Shown here piece after piece: positions 8,745 to 17,115 of a stretch of 64,000 nt of DNA (the first letter of the stretch is position 1; each line of letters opens with the position of its first letter). This stretch comes from Flavobacterium hydrocarbonoxydans. GTDB lineage: Bacteria; Bacteroidota; Bacteroidia; Flavobacteriales; Flavobacteriaceae. Made by a program: the position numbers and the translations under genes. The DNA lies in NCBI RefSeq assembly GCF_009789235.1, contig NZ_WSTB01000006.1:62001-126000 (forward strand), in the 5' to 3' direction. The notes below the pieces were generated by a model. It did not search any database. It had not been told where the DNA came from and saw only the letters and a list, made by a program, of their open reading frames with translations.

Positions 8745-8996
8745 TTATCGACTTAAACCTTGATCCAATACAAACTCATTAAAGTATTTTTGTTCGTTTT
8801 GTTTTTCTTCTGAAAGTTCTTCAAATTTTAGATCAGACATTCCTTGTGGAGAATAAAATTTCCATTTTAAAGTTGGGCGATGTTTTATAAACAAATGACT
8901 TTCTGCAAATTCATCATGATCATAAACTCCAAAAAACAGTCTAATTGTCAAAATTGCTGTAAAAGTAAATATTAGAATTGAGATATTCTTTTTCAT
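8745..8996 (-). CDS. Small single-span membrane protein, hypothetical
   Basis: 83 residues. Residues 4-21 form one hydrophobic segment after MKK, so it is either a membrane anchor or an uncleaved signal. The rest is polar (HDEFAESHLFIKHRPTLKWKF) with no recognised motif. It sits between the glucosaminidase gene and hemL on the same strand with gaps of 35-43 bases. Unknown function. Confidence 0.5.
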   Translation of the reverse strand: MKKNISILIFTFTAILTIRLFFGVYDHDEFAESHLFIKHRPTLKWKFYSPQGMSDLKFEELSEEKQNEQKYFNEFVLDQGLSR

Positions 8997-9039
8997 AATT
9001 TATTTTCAAACTCAAAACTCACAACCCACAACTCAAAAC

Positions 9040-9927
9040 CTACTTCACAATCAATCGCTGTCCTACCGAAAGCGTATTATCCGAAAGATTATTCTTTTGT
9101 TTTAAATCATCTACCAATAAATTAAACTTTTTAGAAATTGAATACAAAGTATCTCCTTTTTGCACTTCATACAAATTTGGGTCATTGCTGTTTGCATTCG
9201 TTTTTGGATTTGTGCTTTTTGAAGCTGAAACTGATTTTTCGAAAGGTTTGTAGTCTCTTCCTGTAACCTGACAATCGTATTGATGTAAATTGTAGCGCTC
9301 GATATAACTGATTAATTTATCCGGATATTTTGGATCTGTAGCATAACCAGCTGCCCGCAAACCTTTTGCCCAGGCCTTGTAATCATCTTTTTCGTAAGTA
9401 AATAAAGTCGCATAACGGTTTTTTCCAACCAAAAACAAAGCATGATCGCGATATGATTCTGCTGCTTCCGGATATTTTCTAAAACATTCCTGAGCCGCAT
9501 CATCATCATGACGAACACTTTCTCCCAACCAGTCTTTATGACATTTTATTCCGAAGTGATTATTGGCGGAAACTGCCAAATCTCCTTTTCCTGCACCCGA
9601 TTCTAAGATACCCTGTGCCAAAATAATACTGGCAGGAATACCATATTTTTTCATATTCCCCATTGCAATATCCTTATATTCTGCAACGTAATCATTGATT
9701 AAATCGTAAGTGACTACCGTTTTTGAAGTCGATTCTATCACTTCGGTCGTATTGTTTGTAGATGGATATTTTTTGCCAATTGGCTTAGAATACGTTCCTT
9801 TTTTAGTCGTGGCAACTCTTGGTTTCTGAACTGCCGCTGCCTTTTTGGTCGTGGCAATTACGGGTTTGCCCGACGAACAACTTACCAAGGTTACGATGAT
9901 TAAGAGTGCTATTATTTTTTTAAACAT
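9040..9927 (-). CDS. Lipoprotein N-acetylglucosaminidase with LysM domain
   Basis: Cell-wall hydrolase anchored in the envelope. Lipobox VSCSS with Cys17, a Lys/Thr-rich linker, then a FlgJ/glucosaminidase-type domain (about 75-215) containing the signature ILAQGILESGAGKGDLAVSA, where the Glu is the expected catalytic acid, and NNHFGIKCH. A C-terminal LysM peptidoglycan-binding domain (about 252-295) reads YEVQKGDTLYSISKKF. Its start overlaps the end of the PLP-enzyme gene by 8 bases, so the two are likely translated from one message. Confidence 0.9.
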   Translation of the reverse strand: MFKKIIALLIIVTLVSCSSGKPVIATTKKAAAVQKPRVATTKKGTYSKPIGKKYPSTNNTTEVIESTSKTVVTYDLINDYVAEYKDIAMGNMKKYGIPASIILAQGILESGAGKGDLAVSANNHFGIKCHKDWLGESVRHDDDAAQECFRKYPEAAESYRDHALFLVGKNRYATLFTYEKDDYKAWAKGLRAAGYATDPKYPDKLISYIERYNLHQYDCQVTGRDYKPFEKSVSASKSTNPKTNANSNDPNLYEVQKGDTLYSISKKFNLLVDDLKQKNNLSDNTLSVGQRLIVK

Positions 9928-10816
9928 TAGTCTTTACTATTGGTAAATTTTTATTTTTCAATTTTATATTCATTCCTTCAATTCCCTGCAATCCGCCAGT
10001 GTGAATGAGTAAAATTTTTGAATCTGCAGGAAAATAGCCTTTGTGTATCAAATCTATAACGCCAAAAACCATCTTTCCAGTATAAATGGGGTCTAATGGC
10101 ACGTTGTTTTCTTCAAAAAACGCATTGATAAATTCAATTAATTCTAAATTTACCTTGCCATAACCGCCAAAATGATACTCTAAAATCAAAGTCCAGCGTT
10201 CATTTTGGGCAAAAATACGAATTTCATCTTGTAAAAAGTCACCTTTGAGTGCCGGAAATCCTAAAATTTTCTGATGTGGCAACGCACTATTTATTAATCC
10301 AGAAATCGTTCCTCCAGTTCCAACGGCGCAACAAACGTAATCAAAAACCGAATCTTCATCGGTCAAAATTTCTTCGCAGCCTTTTACCGCAAGTTCATTT
10401 GTACCACCTTCCGGAATCAAATAGAAGTCACCAAATTTTTGTTTTAAATTTTCTAAAAATGAAATCTCCGTTTTTAAACGATAGTCTTCTCTCGAAACAA
10501 ATTCCAATTCCATTCCGTTTTCCTGAGCGAATTTCAGGGTTGGATTTTCTTCGATTTTACTTGCAATTTCTTCGCCACGAATAATCCCGATCGTTTTAAA
10601 ACCCTGTTCTTTTCCTGCAAAAGCTACCGCTGCAATATGATTCGAAAAAGCACCTCCAAAAGTCAATAAAGTCTTTTTATTTTCGGCTTTCGCCTGAAGT
10701 AAGTTGTACTTTAGCTTCCTAAATTTATTTCCTGAAACAAACGGATGAATCAAGTCTTCCCGTTTTATCGTCAGCGAAATAGTATTTGGAAAAGGAATAT
10801 GAAGTTCTTGATTCAA
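9920..10816 (-). CDS. PLP enzyme of the ACC deaminase / D-cysteine desulfhydrase family
   Basis: 298-residue fold-type II PLP enzyme. KREDLIHPFVSGNKFRKLKY near 19-38 holds the PLP lysine (SGNKFRK). GGAFSNHIAA near 54-63 binds the substrate carboxylate and GTGGTISGL near 167-175 the phosphate. These match the ACC deaminase/D-cysteine desulfhydrase family. Which amino acid is the substrate cannot be told from the sequence; D-cysteine or a related D-amino acid is more likely than ACC in this phylum. Overlaps the downstream glucosaminidase gene by 8 bases and lies 3 bases after the upstream one. Confidence 0.82.
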   Translation of the reverse strand: MNQELHIPFPNTISLTIKREDLIHPFVSGNKFRKLKYNLLQAKAENKKTLLTFGGAFSNHIAAVAFAGKEQGFKTIGIIRGEEIASKIEENPTLKFAQENGMELEFVSREDYRLKTEISFLENLKQKFGDFYLIPEGGTNELAVKGCEEILTDEDSVFDYVCCAVGTGGTISGLINSALPHQKILGFPALKGDFLQDEIRIFAQNERWTLILEYHFGGYGKVNLELIEFINAFFEENNVPLDPIYTGKMVFGVIDLIHKGYFPADSKILLIHTGGLQGIEGMNIKLKNKNLPIVKTNV

Positions 10817-10819
10817 AAT

Positions 10820-11161
10820 TTATTTTTGTTGCAAAGTTACGTATTTCAAAAACTGAAAAAAAGAACGATTTTCCAGATAAGAAAGATTGCTTTCATTGGC
10901 ATAAGCTTCTCTTTCGAAACTTATATTCCGATACGCCAAATCTGTTTTTTTATATTGAATGAGACGAATTAAATATTCAAAAAAATACCAGACAAAAAAA
11001 GGGAGAATCAGCATTTCGAGTTGTTGTCGTAAATGAATTTTTTCGTGGTTCAAAAGTGTTTCATTGACTTTATCAAAACCATATTTTACCAGCACAAAAG
11101 GAAAAATTGTCAATCCCCGATATCCTTCCGGAATTAAATATTTAGCAACAATCAGAAACAT
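10820..11161 (-). CDS. Small membrane protein with an HExxH-like motif
   Basis: 113 residues. NHEKIHLRQQ places His39-Glu40-x-x-His43, the zinc-binding and catalytic pattern of gluzincin metallopeptidases. A hydrophobic segment follows (about 51-68), and FEREAYANE near 82-90 offers the third ligand Glu, spacing seen in small M48/M56-like proteins. This gives a plausible minimal membrane-associated metalloprotease, but no family can be named and activity is inference. It is the first gene of the minus-strand cluster and abuts the PLP-enzyme gene. Confidence 0.65.
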   Translation of the reverse strand: MFLIVAKYLIPEGYRGLTIFPFVLVKYGFDKVNETLLNHEKIHLRQQLEMLILPFFVWYFFEYLIRLIQYKKTDLAYRNISFEREAYANESNLSYLENRSFFQFLKYVTLQQK

Positions 11162-11277
11162 TAGCTGTAAAATTTATAAATTTGTAAAGACAAAATTGTT
11201 CAATTTCATTAAAATAACAATATACTTGTTAATTTGATTTTAAAAAACAAAACAAAAAATGTCTCAAATCCAGGATT

Positions 11278-11460
11278 ATGAATGAGCAAAGTAATGAAAA
11301 TAAATTAATCGAAGGAGAAGATTTTTACTATACGCCCGAAGGTTATAAATGCTTTACCGAAAAACACCATTTAAAACGTGGCTATTGCTGCAAAAGTGGC
11401 TGCCGTCATTGTCCGTATGGATTTGATAAAAACACTGGTAGAATTAGGAAAACTAATTAG
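11278..11460 (+). CDS. Small Cys-rich DUF5522-like protein, 60 aa
   Basis: 60 residues with a C-terminal cluster HLKRGYCCKSGCRHCPYGF: four cysteines and a histidine likely to bind a metal. This looks like the short DUF5522 proteins found widely in Bacteroidota; their role is unknown. An eight-codon frame at 11258 ends at a TGA overlapping this start, so a reinitiation arrangement is possible. The start at 11278 is the only one that fits. Confidence 0.7.
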   Translation: MNEQSNENKLIEGEDFYYTPEGYKCFTEKHHLKRGYCCKSGCRHCPYGFDKNTGRIRKTN

Positions 11461-11707
11461 ATAATTGAATTAAATTCCAAATTTTAAAAATTCCAAAATC
11501 CAATCTAAAATCTAAAATCTAAAATCTAAAATTATAAATGGATATCCAATCAAGAAAATTTAGGATTAAAATCCACAAATCTTATCACAGATCGGATATT
11601 CGTTATCCTTAGTTCATTTTTTAACAGAATATAATCAGTTGCAGATTTTCATTTCAAACATGAAACCTTAGCAACTCAGAATCTTAGCAACTTAGCACCT
11701 TAAAAAA

Positions 11708-13684
11708 ATGACTTTCAAAGAACAAATACAACAAGGAATTCCATCGGTTTTACCTTCAAAAAAACAATACGATTTAGCGATTAATCACGCTCCAAAACGA
11801 AAAGAAATTCTTTCGGCAGAAGAGAAAAAACTGGCTCTAAAAAATGCTTTACGCTATTTTGACGCCCAACATCACGCCGAATTACTTCCGGAATTTTCAG
11901 AAGAATTAGAAACATACGGTCGTATTTACATGTATCGTCTGCGTCCTGATTACAAAATGTACGCTCGGCCTATCGACGAATATCCTGGAAAATCTGTACA
12001 GGCAAAAGCAATTATGCACATGATTCAGAACAATCTGGATTATGCTGTGGCACAACATCCGCATGAATTGATTACGTATGGCGGTAACGGAGCTGTTTTC
12101 CAGAACTGGGCACAATATTTATTAACGATGCAATATTTGTCTGAAATGACAGACGAGCAGACGTTAACCATGTATTCTGGTCATCCAATGGGATTATTTC
12201 CTTCGCATAAAGAAGCGCCAAGAGTGGTGGTTACGAACGGAATGGTGATTCCGAATTACTCCAAACCGGACGATTGGGAAAAAATGAATGCTTTAGGCGT
12301 TTCGCAATACGGGCAAATGACGGCTGGAAGTTATATGTACATTGGACCACAAGGAATTGTACACGGAACTACAATTACGGTTCTGAATGGTTTTAGAAAA
12401 ATAAAGAAAAATCCTGAAGGCAATTTATTTGTTACTTCCGGACTTGGCGGAATGTCTGGAGCACAGCCAAAAGCTGGAAATATTGCGGGTTGTATCACCG
12501 TTTGTGCCGAAGTAAATCCTAAAATCACTAAAATTCGCCACGAACAAGGATGGATTAACGAGATCGTAACTTCGACTGAAGAATTGGTCGAGAGAGTCAA
12601 TTCGGCGAAAGCTAACAAAGAAATTGTTTCGATTGCCTATTTAGGAAATGTAGTTGATGTTTGGGAAACTTTTGATAAAGAAAATATCCAGATTGACTTA
12701 GGTTCAGACCAGACTTCGCTTCATAATCCCTGGGCTGGAGGTTATTATCCTGTTGGAATTTCGTTTGAAGAAGCCAATGAAATGATGGCAAACAATCCGG
12801 ATTTATTCAAAGAAAAAGTACAGGAAACATTACGCAGACATGCAGCTGCCATCAACAAACACACGGCAAAAGGAACTTACTTTTTCGACTACGGAAATGC
12901 TTTTTTACTTGAAGCTTCTCGCGCTGGTGCTGATGTAATGGCCGAAAATAATATCGATTTTAAATATCCGAGTTACGTTCAGGATATTATGGGACCAATG
13001 TGTTTTGATTACGGTTTTGGGCCTTTTAGATGGGTTTGCACTTCTGGAAAACCAGAGGATTTACAAAAAACAGATGCTATTGCCAGTCAGGTTTTGGAAG
13101 AAATGGCGAAAACCGCTCCTGATGAAATTCAGCAACAAATGCAGGATAATATCAAATGGATAAAAGGCGCTCAGGAAAATAAACTCGTGGTAGGTTCACA
13201 GGCCAGAATTTTGTACGCAGATGCTGAAGGCCGAATCAAAATTGCTGAAGCTTTTAACCAGGCAATTGCCAAAGGCGAAATTGGGACAGTAGTTTTAGGA
13301 CGCGATCATCACGATGTTTCCGGAACTGATTCTCCGTACAGAGAAACTTCAAATATCTACGACGGATCCCGATTTACAGCCGATATGGCCATACAAAACG
13401 TGATCGGAGATAGCTTTAGAGGAGCAACCTGGGTTTCTATACATAACGGCGGCGGCGTTGGCTGGGGAGAGGTTATTAATGGTGGCTTTGGTATGGTTCT
13501 TGATGGTTCTAAAGAAGCGTCAAAACGTTTAGCATCAATGCTTTTCTGGGATGTTAACAACGGAATTTCAAGACGAAGCTGGGCCCGAAATGAGGAAGCT
13601 ATTTTCGCTATAAAAAGAGCGATGGAAGTGGAACCTTTGCTTAAAGTGACGTTACCAAATATCGTAGATGAAAATTTATTTTAG
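11708..13684 (+). CDS. hutU: Urocanate hydratase
   Basis: Second step of histidine degradation: adds water to urocanate to give imidazolonepropionate, with tightly bound NAD. The sequence shows TYGGNGAVFQNWAQY near 123-137, VTSGLGGMSGAQPKA near 244 and YLGNVVDVWE near 313. Late motifs are LGRDHHDVSGTDSPYRET near 531 and NGGGVGWGEVINGGFG near 581. At 658 residues it belongs to the long form of the enzyme (the Pseudomonas type has about 560). No hutH, hutI or hutG lies nearby, so the pathway must be scattered. It is preceded by a repeat-rich leader with no clear promoter. Confidence 0.95.
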   Translation: MTFKEQIQQGIPSVLPSKKQYDLAINHAPKRKEILSAEEKKLALKNALRYFDAQHHAELLPEFSEELETYGRIYMYRLRPDYKMYARPIDEYPGKSVQAKAIMHMIQNNLDYAVAQHPHELITYGGNGAVFQNWAQYLLTMQYLSEMTDEQTLTMYSGHPMGLFPSHKEAPRVVVTNGMVIPNYSKPDDWEKMNALGVSQYGQMTAGSYMYIGPQGIVHGTTITVLNGFRKIKKNPEGNLFVTSGLGGMSGAQPKAGNIAGCITVCAEVNPKITKIRHEQGWINEIVTSTEELVERVNSAKANKEIVSIAYLGNVVDVWETFDKENIQIDLGSDQTSLHNPWAGGYYPVGISFEEANEMMANNPDLFKEKVQETLRRHAAAINKHTAKGTYFFDYGNAFLLEASRAGADVMAENNIDFKYPSYVQDIMGPMCFDYGFGPFRWVCTSGKPEDLQKTDAIASQVLEEMAKTAPDEIQQQMQDNIKWIKGAQENKLVVGSQARILYADAEGRIKIAEAFNQAIAKGEIGTVVLGRDHHDVSGTDSPYRETSNIYDGSRFTADMAIQNVIGDSFRGATWVSIHNGGGVGWGEVINGGFGMVLDGSKEASKRLASMLFWDVNNGISRRSWARNEEAIFAIKRAMEVEPLLKVTLPNIVDENLF

Positions 13685-13729
13685 TTTAAAGTTACTTTCT
13701 TTATAATAAAAACATTAAATCTTTAAAAT

Positions 13730-14266
13730 ATGAGAACCTTAAAATTAGTACCGATTTTTTTGCTTTTGATACTTTCTTCCTGTAGCAGTGTTACTGTGTA
13801 TTCTGATTATGACAAAAATGTAGATTTTGCACCTTATAAAACCTACGCTTTCTTTAAGCCCGGAATTGACAAGGTCGAAATTTCTGACTTGGATAAAAGA
13901 CGAATTCTACACGCAATTGATGCACAAATGCAAGCCAAAGGTTTTACCAAAAGCGAAAATCCTGATTTATTAGTCAACATTTTTACCAAATCCAGAGAGC
14001 AGGTTGATGTCAATCAGTTTAATGCAGGCTGGGGCTACGGCTGGGGCTGGGGTTGGAATCCTTATATGATGTACGGCGGACAAACTACCGTTTCGACTTC
14101 GACTCAGGGAACGTTATTCATTGATTTTATCGATGCTAAAAAGAAAGAAATGATCTGGCAAGGTGAAGGAATTGGAACTTTGACTAAAAACGTTGATAAA
14201 AAAGACGAAAAAATAGCCGAATTTGTAAGCAAAATTTTAGCACAATATCCTCCGGTTAAGAAATAG
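13730..14266 (+). CDS. DUF4136 lipoprotein
   Basis: 178 residues with lipobox SSCSS (Cys18) followed by VTVYSDYDKNVDFAPYKTYAFF, the opening typical of DUF4136 proteins. A Gly/Trp-rich loop lies near 103-118, with GTLFIDFIDAKKKEMIWQGEG near 135-155. Predicted outer-membrane-anchored periplasmic protein; the family has no known function. It lies 45 bases after hutU and may be in the same transcript or independent. Confidence 0.88.
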   Translation: MRTLKLVPIFLLLILSSCSSVTVYSDYDKNVDFAPYKTYAFFKPGIDKVEISDLDKRRILHAIDAQMQAKGFTKSENPDLLVNIFTKSREQVDVNQFNAGWGYGWGWGWNPYMMYGGQTTVSTSTQGTLFIDFIDAKKKEMIWQGEGIGTLTKNVDKKDEKIAEFVSKILAQYPPVKK

Positions 14267-14367
14267 TCCTTAGTAATTAGTCCTTAGTGATTAGTCTTAG
14301 GCTTTTCCAAAAAAACTTTAAAACTAAGGACTAAGGACTATTTACTAAATATTTCCAAAATAATTAA

Positions 14368-14375
14368 TATATTTG
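14368..14375 (+). promoter_or_regulatory. -7 promoter element of the ilvA leader
   Basis: TATATTTG fits TAnnTTTG exactly, 17 bases before the leader peptide start, so transcription would begin near 14382 and give a short untranslated leader. Confidence 0.6.
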
Positions 14376-14392
14376 TTTTCAATAAACAGAAA

Positions 14393-14449
14393 ATGACAAA
14401 TTTAAATAACATAATTATCGCTATTAACATTATTGCAATTAAGCAATAA
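14393..14449 (+). CDS. Isoleucine-rich leader peptide (attenuator), 18 aa
   Basis: The frame ATG..TAA encodes MTNLNNIIIAINIIAIKQ: seven of 18 residues are Ile, using ATA, ATT and ATC codons. It starts just after a promoter and ends before competing RNA hairpins and a terminator. This is the classical design of an amino acid attenuator: a ribosome stalled on Ile codons when isoleucyl-tRNA is scarce lets the anti-terminator form. The next gene is ilvA, the first committed enzyme of isoleucine synthesis. Regulation is inferred; the sequence pattern is direct. Confidence 0.85.
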   Translation: MTNLNNIIIAINIIAIKQ

Positions 14450-14453
14450 TGGC

Positions 14454-14520
14454 GAGGTGTTATATAAATTAAATACAACAATATAATTTATGAAACCTCC
14501 CAAATCGGGAGGTTTTTTTT
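14454..14520 (+). promoter_or_regulatory. ilvA leader: Attenuator: anti-terminator and terminator hairpins
   Basis: Terminator: AAACCTCCC (14493-14501) pairs with GGGAGGTTT (14507-14515), followed by a T run. Competing anti-terminator: GAGGT (14454-14458) pairs with ACCTC (14495-14499) and ATAAATTA (14464-14471) pairs with TAATTTAT (14484-14491), which sequesters the left arm of the terminator. A ribosome at the leader stop codon (14447-14449) would cover 14454-14458 and favour termination; one stalled on the Ile codons would leave it free. Direct sequence evidence, mechanism inferred. Confidence 0.8.
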
Positions 14521-14544
14521 GTAAATAAATAAAAATTAAAAAAA

Positions 14545-15057
14545 CAGCGACGAATTCACGAATTAAATTATCATGCCTAAAATTTAAACAACCGCTAATT
14601 ATGCAAATTCACACAAATTAAAATTCAATATGGAATCTCTTTTAGAAAAACAATTTGCGAAAATTTGTGTAATTTGTGGTTAAAATATAAAACAAAAAAA
14701 CAGCCACGAATTCACGAATTAAATTATCATGCCTAAATTTAAACAACTGCTAAATACGCAAATTCACACAAATTAAAATTCAATATGGAATCTCTTTTAG
14801 AAAAAACAATTTGCGAAAATTTGTGTAATTTGTGGTTAAAATATAAAACAAAAAAATAGCCACGAATTCACGAATTAAATTATCATACTTAAAATTTAAA
14901 CGACCTCAAATTACGCAAATTCACACAAATTAAAATTTCATATCTAAGTTCTTCAGAAAAGTAATTTGTGAAAATTTGTGTAATTTGTGGTTAAAATAAA
15001 TACTAAAAAAAATTCGTGCCCCGAGCGATAGCGAACAGGCGAAGCAAATTCGTGGCA
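14545..15057. repeat. Three 156-bp tandem repeats plus a closing arm
   Basis: Units begin at 14545, 14701 and 14857 (all near CAGCCACGAATTCACGAATT) with an exact period of 156 bases. Units 1 and 2 are nearly identical and unit 3 is diverged. Each holds an internal inverted pair (AATTCACACAAATT and AAATTTGTGTAATTTG). A final CAAATTCGTGGC at about 15045-15056 is the reverse complement of the unit start, so the whole block is a long inverted structure. It separates the attenuator from ilvA. The preceding 14267-14340 contains another small hairpin made of TCCTTAGT units. Confidence 0.8.
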
Positions 15058-15074
15058 AAAAAAAAACAATACTA

Positions 15075-16319
15075 ATGAATCTATTTAACGAAGTACTTGC
15101 AGCAAAAAAGCAACTCGAAAACGTAGTAGCCGCTACGCCACTAACCCAAAATTTGAATCTTTCAGACGAATTCAAAGCTACTATTTTATTAAAAAGAGAA
15201 GATTTGCAAATCGTTCGTTCGTATAAAATAAGAGGTGCTTACAACAAAATTTCTTCGTTAAACGATTCAGAAAAAGCAACCGGAATTGTTTGTGCAAGTG
15301 CCGGAAATCACGCGCAGGGTGTGGCATATTCCTGTCATCTTCTACAAATAAAAGGCAAAATCTATATGCCGAAAACTACTCCGAAGCAAAAAGTAAAACA
15401 AGTACAATTATTCGGGAAATCCTTTGTAGAAATTGTGCTTACCGGAGACACTTTTGATGATGCGTATGCCTCAGCGACCGCAGATGCAGTCAAAAATCAC
15501 AAAATATTCATTCATCCTTTTGATGATCTAAAAGTTATCGCAGGTCAGGGAACTGTAGGTTTAGAGATTCTGGAAAGCTTCAAAGAACCCATCGATTATG
15601 TCTTTGTTCCGATTGGCGGTGGCGGATTGGCTTCTGGCTTATCGACCGTTTTTAAGCAATTAAGTCCGAATACCAAAATCATTGGTGTGGAACCAAAAGG
15701 TGCTCCATCCATGAAAAATTCGATCCAGGAAAATAAAAATACCGCTCTAACTTCGATTGATAAATTTGTTGATGGCGCCGCTGTCAAACAAGTTGGCGAT
15801 ATTACTTTTGAAATCTGCCGCGAAAATCTAGAGGATATTATATTGGTTCCTGAAGGAAAAGTTTGCACGACCATTTTACGTTTATACAACGAAGAAGCCA
15901 TGGTAGTCGAACCTGCGGGAGCTCTAACCATTGCTGCTTTGGATTTTTATAAAGATAAAATAATAGGCAAAACCGTCGTTTGCGTAGTCAGCGGAAGTAA
16001 TAATGACATCGAAAGAACCGCCGAAATAAAAGAGCGTTCGCTACTTTACGAAGGCTTGATGCATTATTTTATGATTCAGTTTCCACAACGCCCCGGAGCA
16101 CTTAAAGAATTTGTAAACAACATTTTAGGACCTGATGACGATATCACCTATTTTCAGTTTGCAAAGAAAACCAGTCGTGAGATGGGCTCAGTTGTCGTAG
16201 GTTTAGAATTAAAAAACAAAAAAGATATTTTATCAATAAAACTAAATATGACCAAAAATGGTTTCGAATTTCAATATTTGAATGATAATCCAAATTTGTT
16301 CACACAGTTAATTGGGTAA
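15075..16319 (+). CDS. ilvA: Threonine deaminase (biosynthetic)
   Basis: PLP enzyme turning threonine into 2-oxobutyrate, the first step of isoleucine synthesis. PLP lysine Lys51 in RSYKIRGAYNK; CASAGNHAQGVA near 73-84; GGGGLASGL near 178-186. The C-terminal part from about residue 330 (FPQRPGALKEFVNNILG) is a single ACT-like regulatory domain, where feedback by isoleucine would act. At 414 residues it has one such domain, unlike the two-domain E. coli enzyme of about 514. Upstream lie an Ile leader peptide and terminator, which fits a biosynthetic role. It is the only ilv gene in the window. Confidence 0.95.
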   Translation: MNLFNEVLAAKKQLENVVAATPLTQNLNLSDEFKATILLKREDLQIVRSYKIRGAYNKISSLNDSEKATGIVCASAGNHAQGVAYSCHLLQIKGKIYMPKTTPKQKVKQVQLFGKSFVEIVLTGDTFDDAYASATADAVKNHKIFIHPFDDLKVIAGQGTVGLEILESFKEPIDYVFVPIGGGGLASGLSTVFKQLSPNTKIIGVEPKGAPSMKNSIQENKNTALTSIDKFVDGAAVKQVGDITFEICRENLEDIILVPEGKVCTTILRLYNEEAMVVEPAGALTIAALDFYKDKIIGKTVVCVVSGSNNDIERTAEIKERSLLYEGLMHYFMIQFPQRPGALKEFVNNILGPDDDITYFQFAKKTSREMGSVVVGLELKNKKDILSIKLNMTKNGFEFQYLNDNPNLFTQLIG

Positions 16320-16439
16320 ACTTTGCAGGAATTTTAAGAATCTCTGCTTGTTCTTTGTGTAACTTTGCGGCATAGCTTTTTCAAAGAGATTCACAAAGTT
16401 TCTCGCTAAGATTCGCTAAGAATTTATTTATTTAAAAAC

Positions 16440-16823
16440 ATGGTAACTCAAGATATTGCAAACCTCGACGACATTAAACTTTTGGTAAATACATTTTACG
16501 AAAAAGTGCAGAAAGATGATTTAATTGGTCCGATTTTCAATCAGAAAATGATGGGAAGATGGCCTGAACATCTGGAAAAAATGTATCGTTTTTGGCAAAC
16601 CATTCTACTGGAAGAACATACCTATTCCGGAACTCCGTTTCCGCCGCACAAACAATTACCTGTCAATCAAACGCATTTTGATCGCTGGATGGAACTTTTT
16701 ACTTCGACTGTAGATTCTTTATTTGTTGGCAAACTAGCCGAAGAAGCCAAAGTTCGTGCCGCCAATATGGCCTACATGTTCAATTATAAAATTGAATATT
16801 TTAGGAATTTGGAGAATCAATAA
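16440..16823 (+). CDS. Group III truncated haemoglobin
   Basis: 127-residue globin with the truncated fold: DIKLLVNTFYEKVQKDDLIGPIFN at the start, MYRFWQTILLEEHTYSGTPFPPHKQLP in the middle with the expected proximal His in PPHKQLPV, and HFDRWMELF afterwards. It binds haem and probably oxygen or nitric oxide. It is a stand-alone gene 120 bases after ilvA, and its function in flavobacteria is not settled. Confidence 0.88.
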   Translation: MVTQDIANLDDIKLLVNTFYEKVQKDDLIGPIFNQKMMGRWPEHLEKMYRFWQTILLEEHTYSGTPFPPHKQLPVNQTHFDRWMELFTSTVDSLFVGKLAEEAKVRAANMAYMFNYKIEYFRNLENQ

Positions 16824-16863
16824 TCTTTCCTCATAAACAAAAAGACTTTTCAAGTAGATTATC

Positions 16864-16946
16864 AGGAGCTATTTCCTGCTATCCGTTTCAATCTTTTGTG
16901 GCGAACCCCGCCACAAAAGGATTTCCACTTCTATCAGGGCTAGGGC
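16864..16946 (+). repeat. Interspersed element, copy B
   Basis: Same element as at 1175-1250 (reverse), 54170-54252 and 54520-54595. Here the internal hairpin is strongest: CTTTTGTGGCG / CGCCACAAAAG with loop AACCC, between ATCCGTTTCAA and GATTTCCAC..CTATCAGGGC. Non-coding. Confidence 0.7.
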
Positions 16947-17115
16947 AATCTTTTTCATAAGAACCTTTTTCCTAAACAGATTGACATTTTTTCAAGAAAA
17001 TAATACTTACGAAAAATACAAAAAAACCAAAATTTTGAATAATTTTTTGTCACTATTAACAAAAAATAGCGTCTTAAATCCGTAATTTTACATTCTAATC
17101 TACAACGATTTCGAA

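Noticed and set aside
14545..15057. CRISPR-like array
   Set aside because: Three 156-bp repeats with no spacers between them; it is a tandem duplication, not a CRISPR array.
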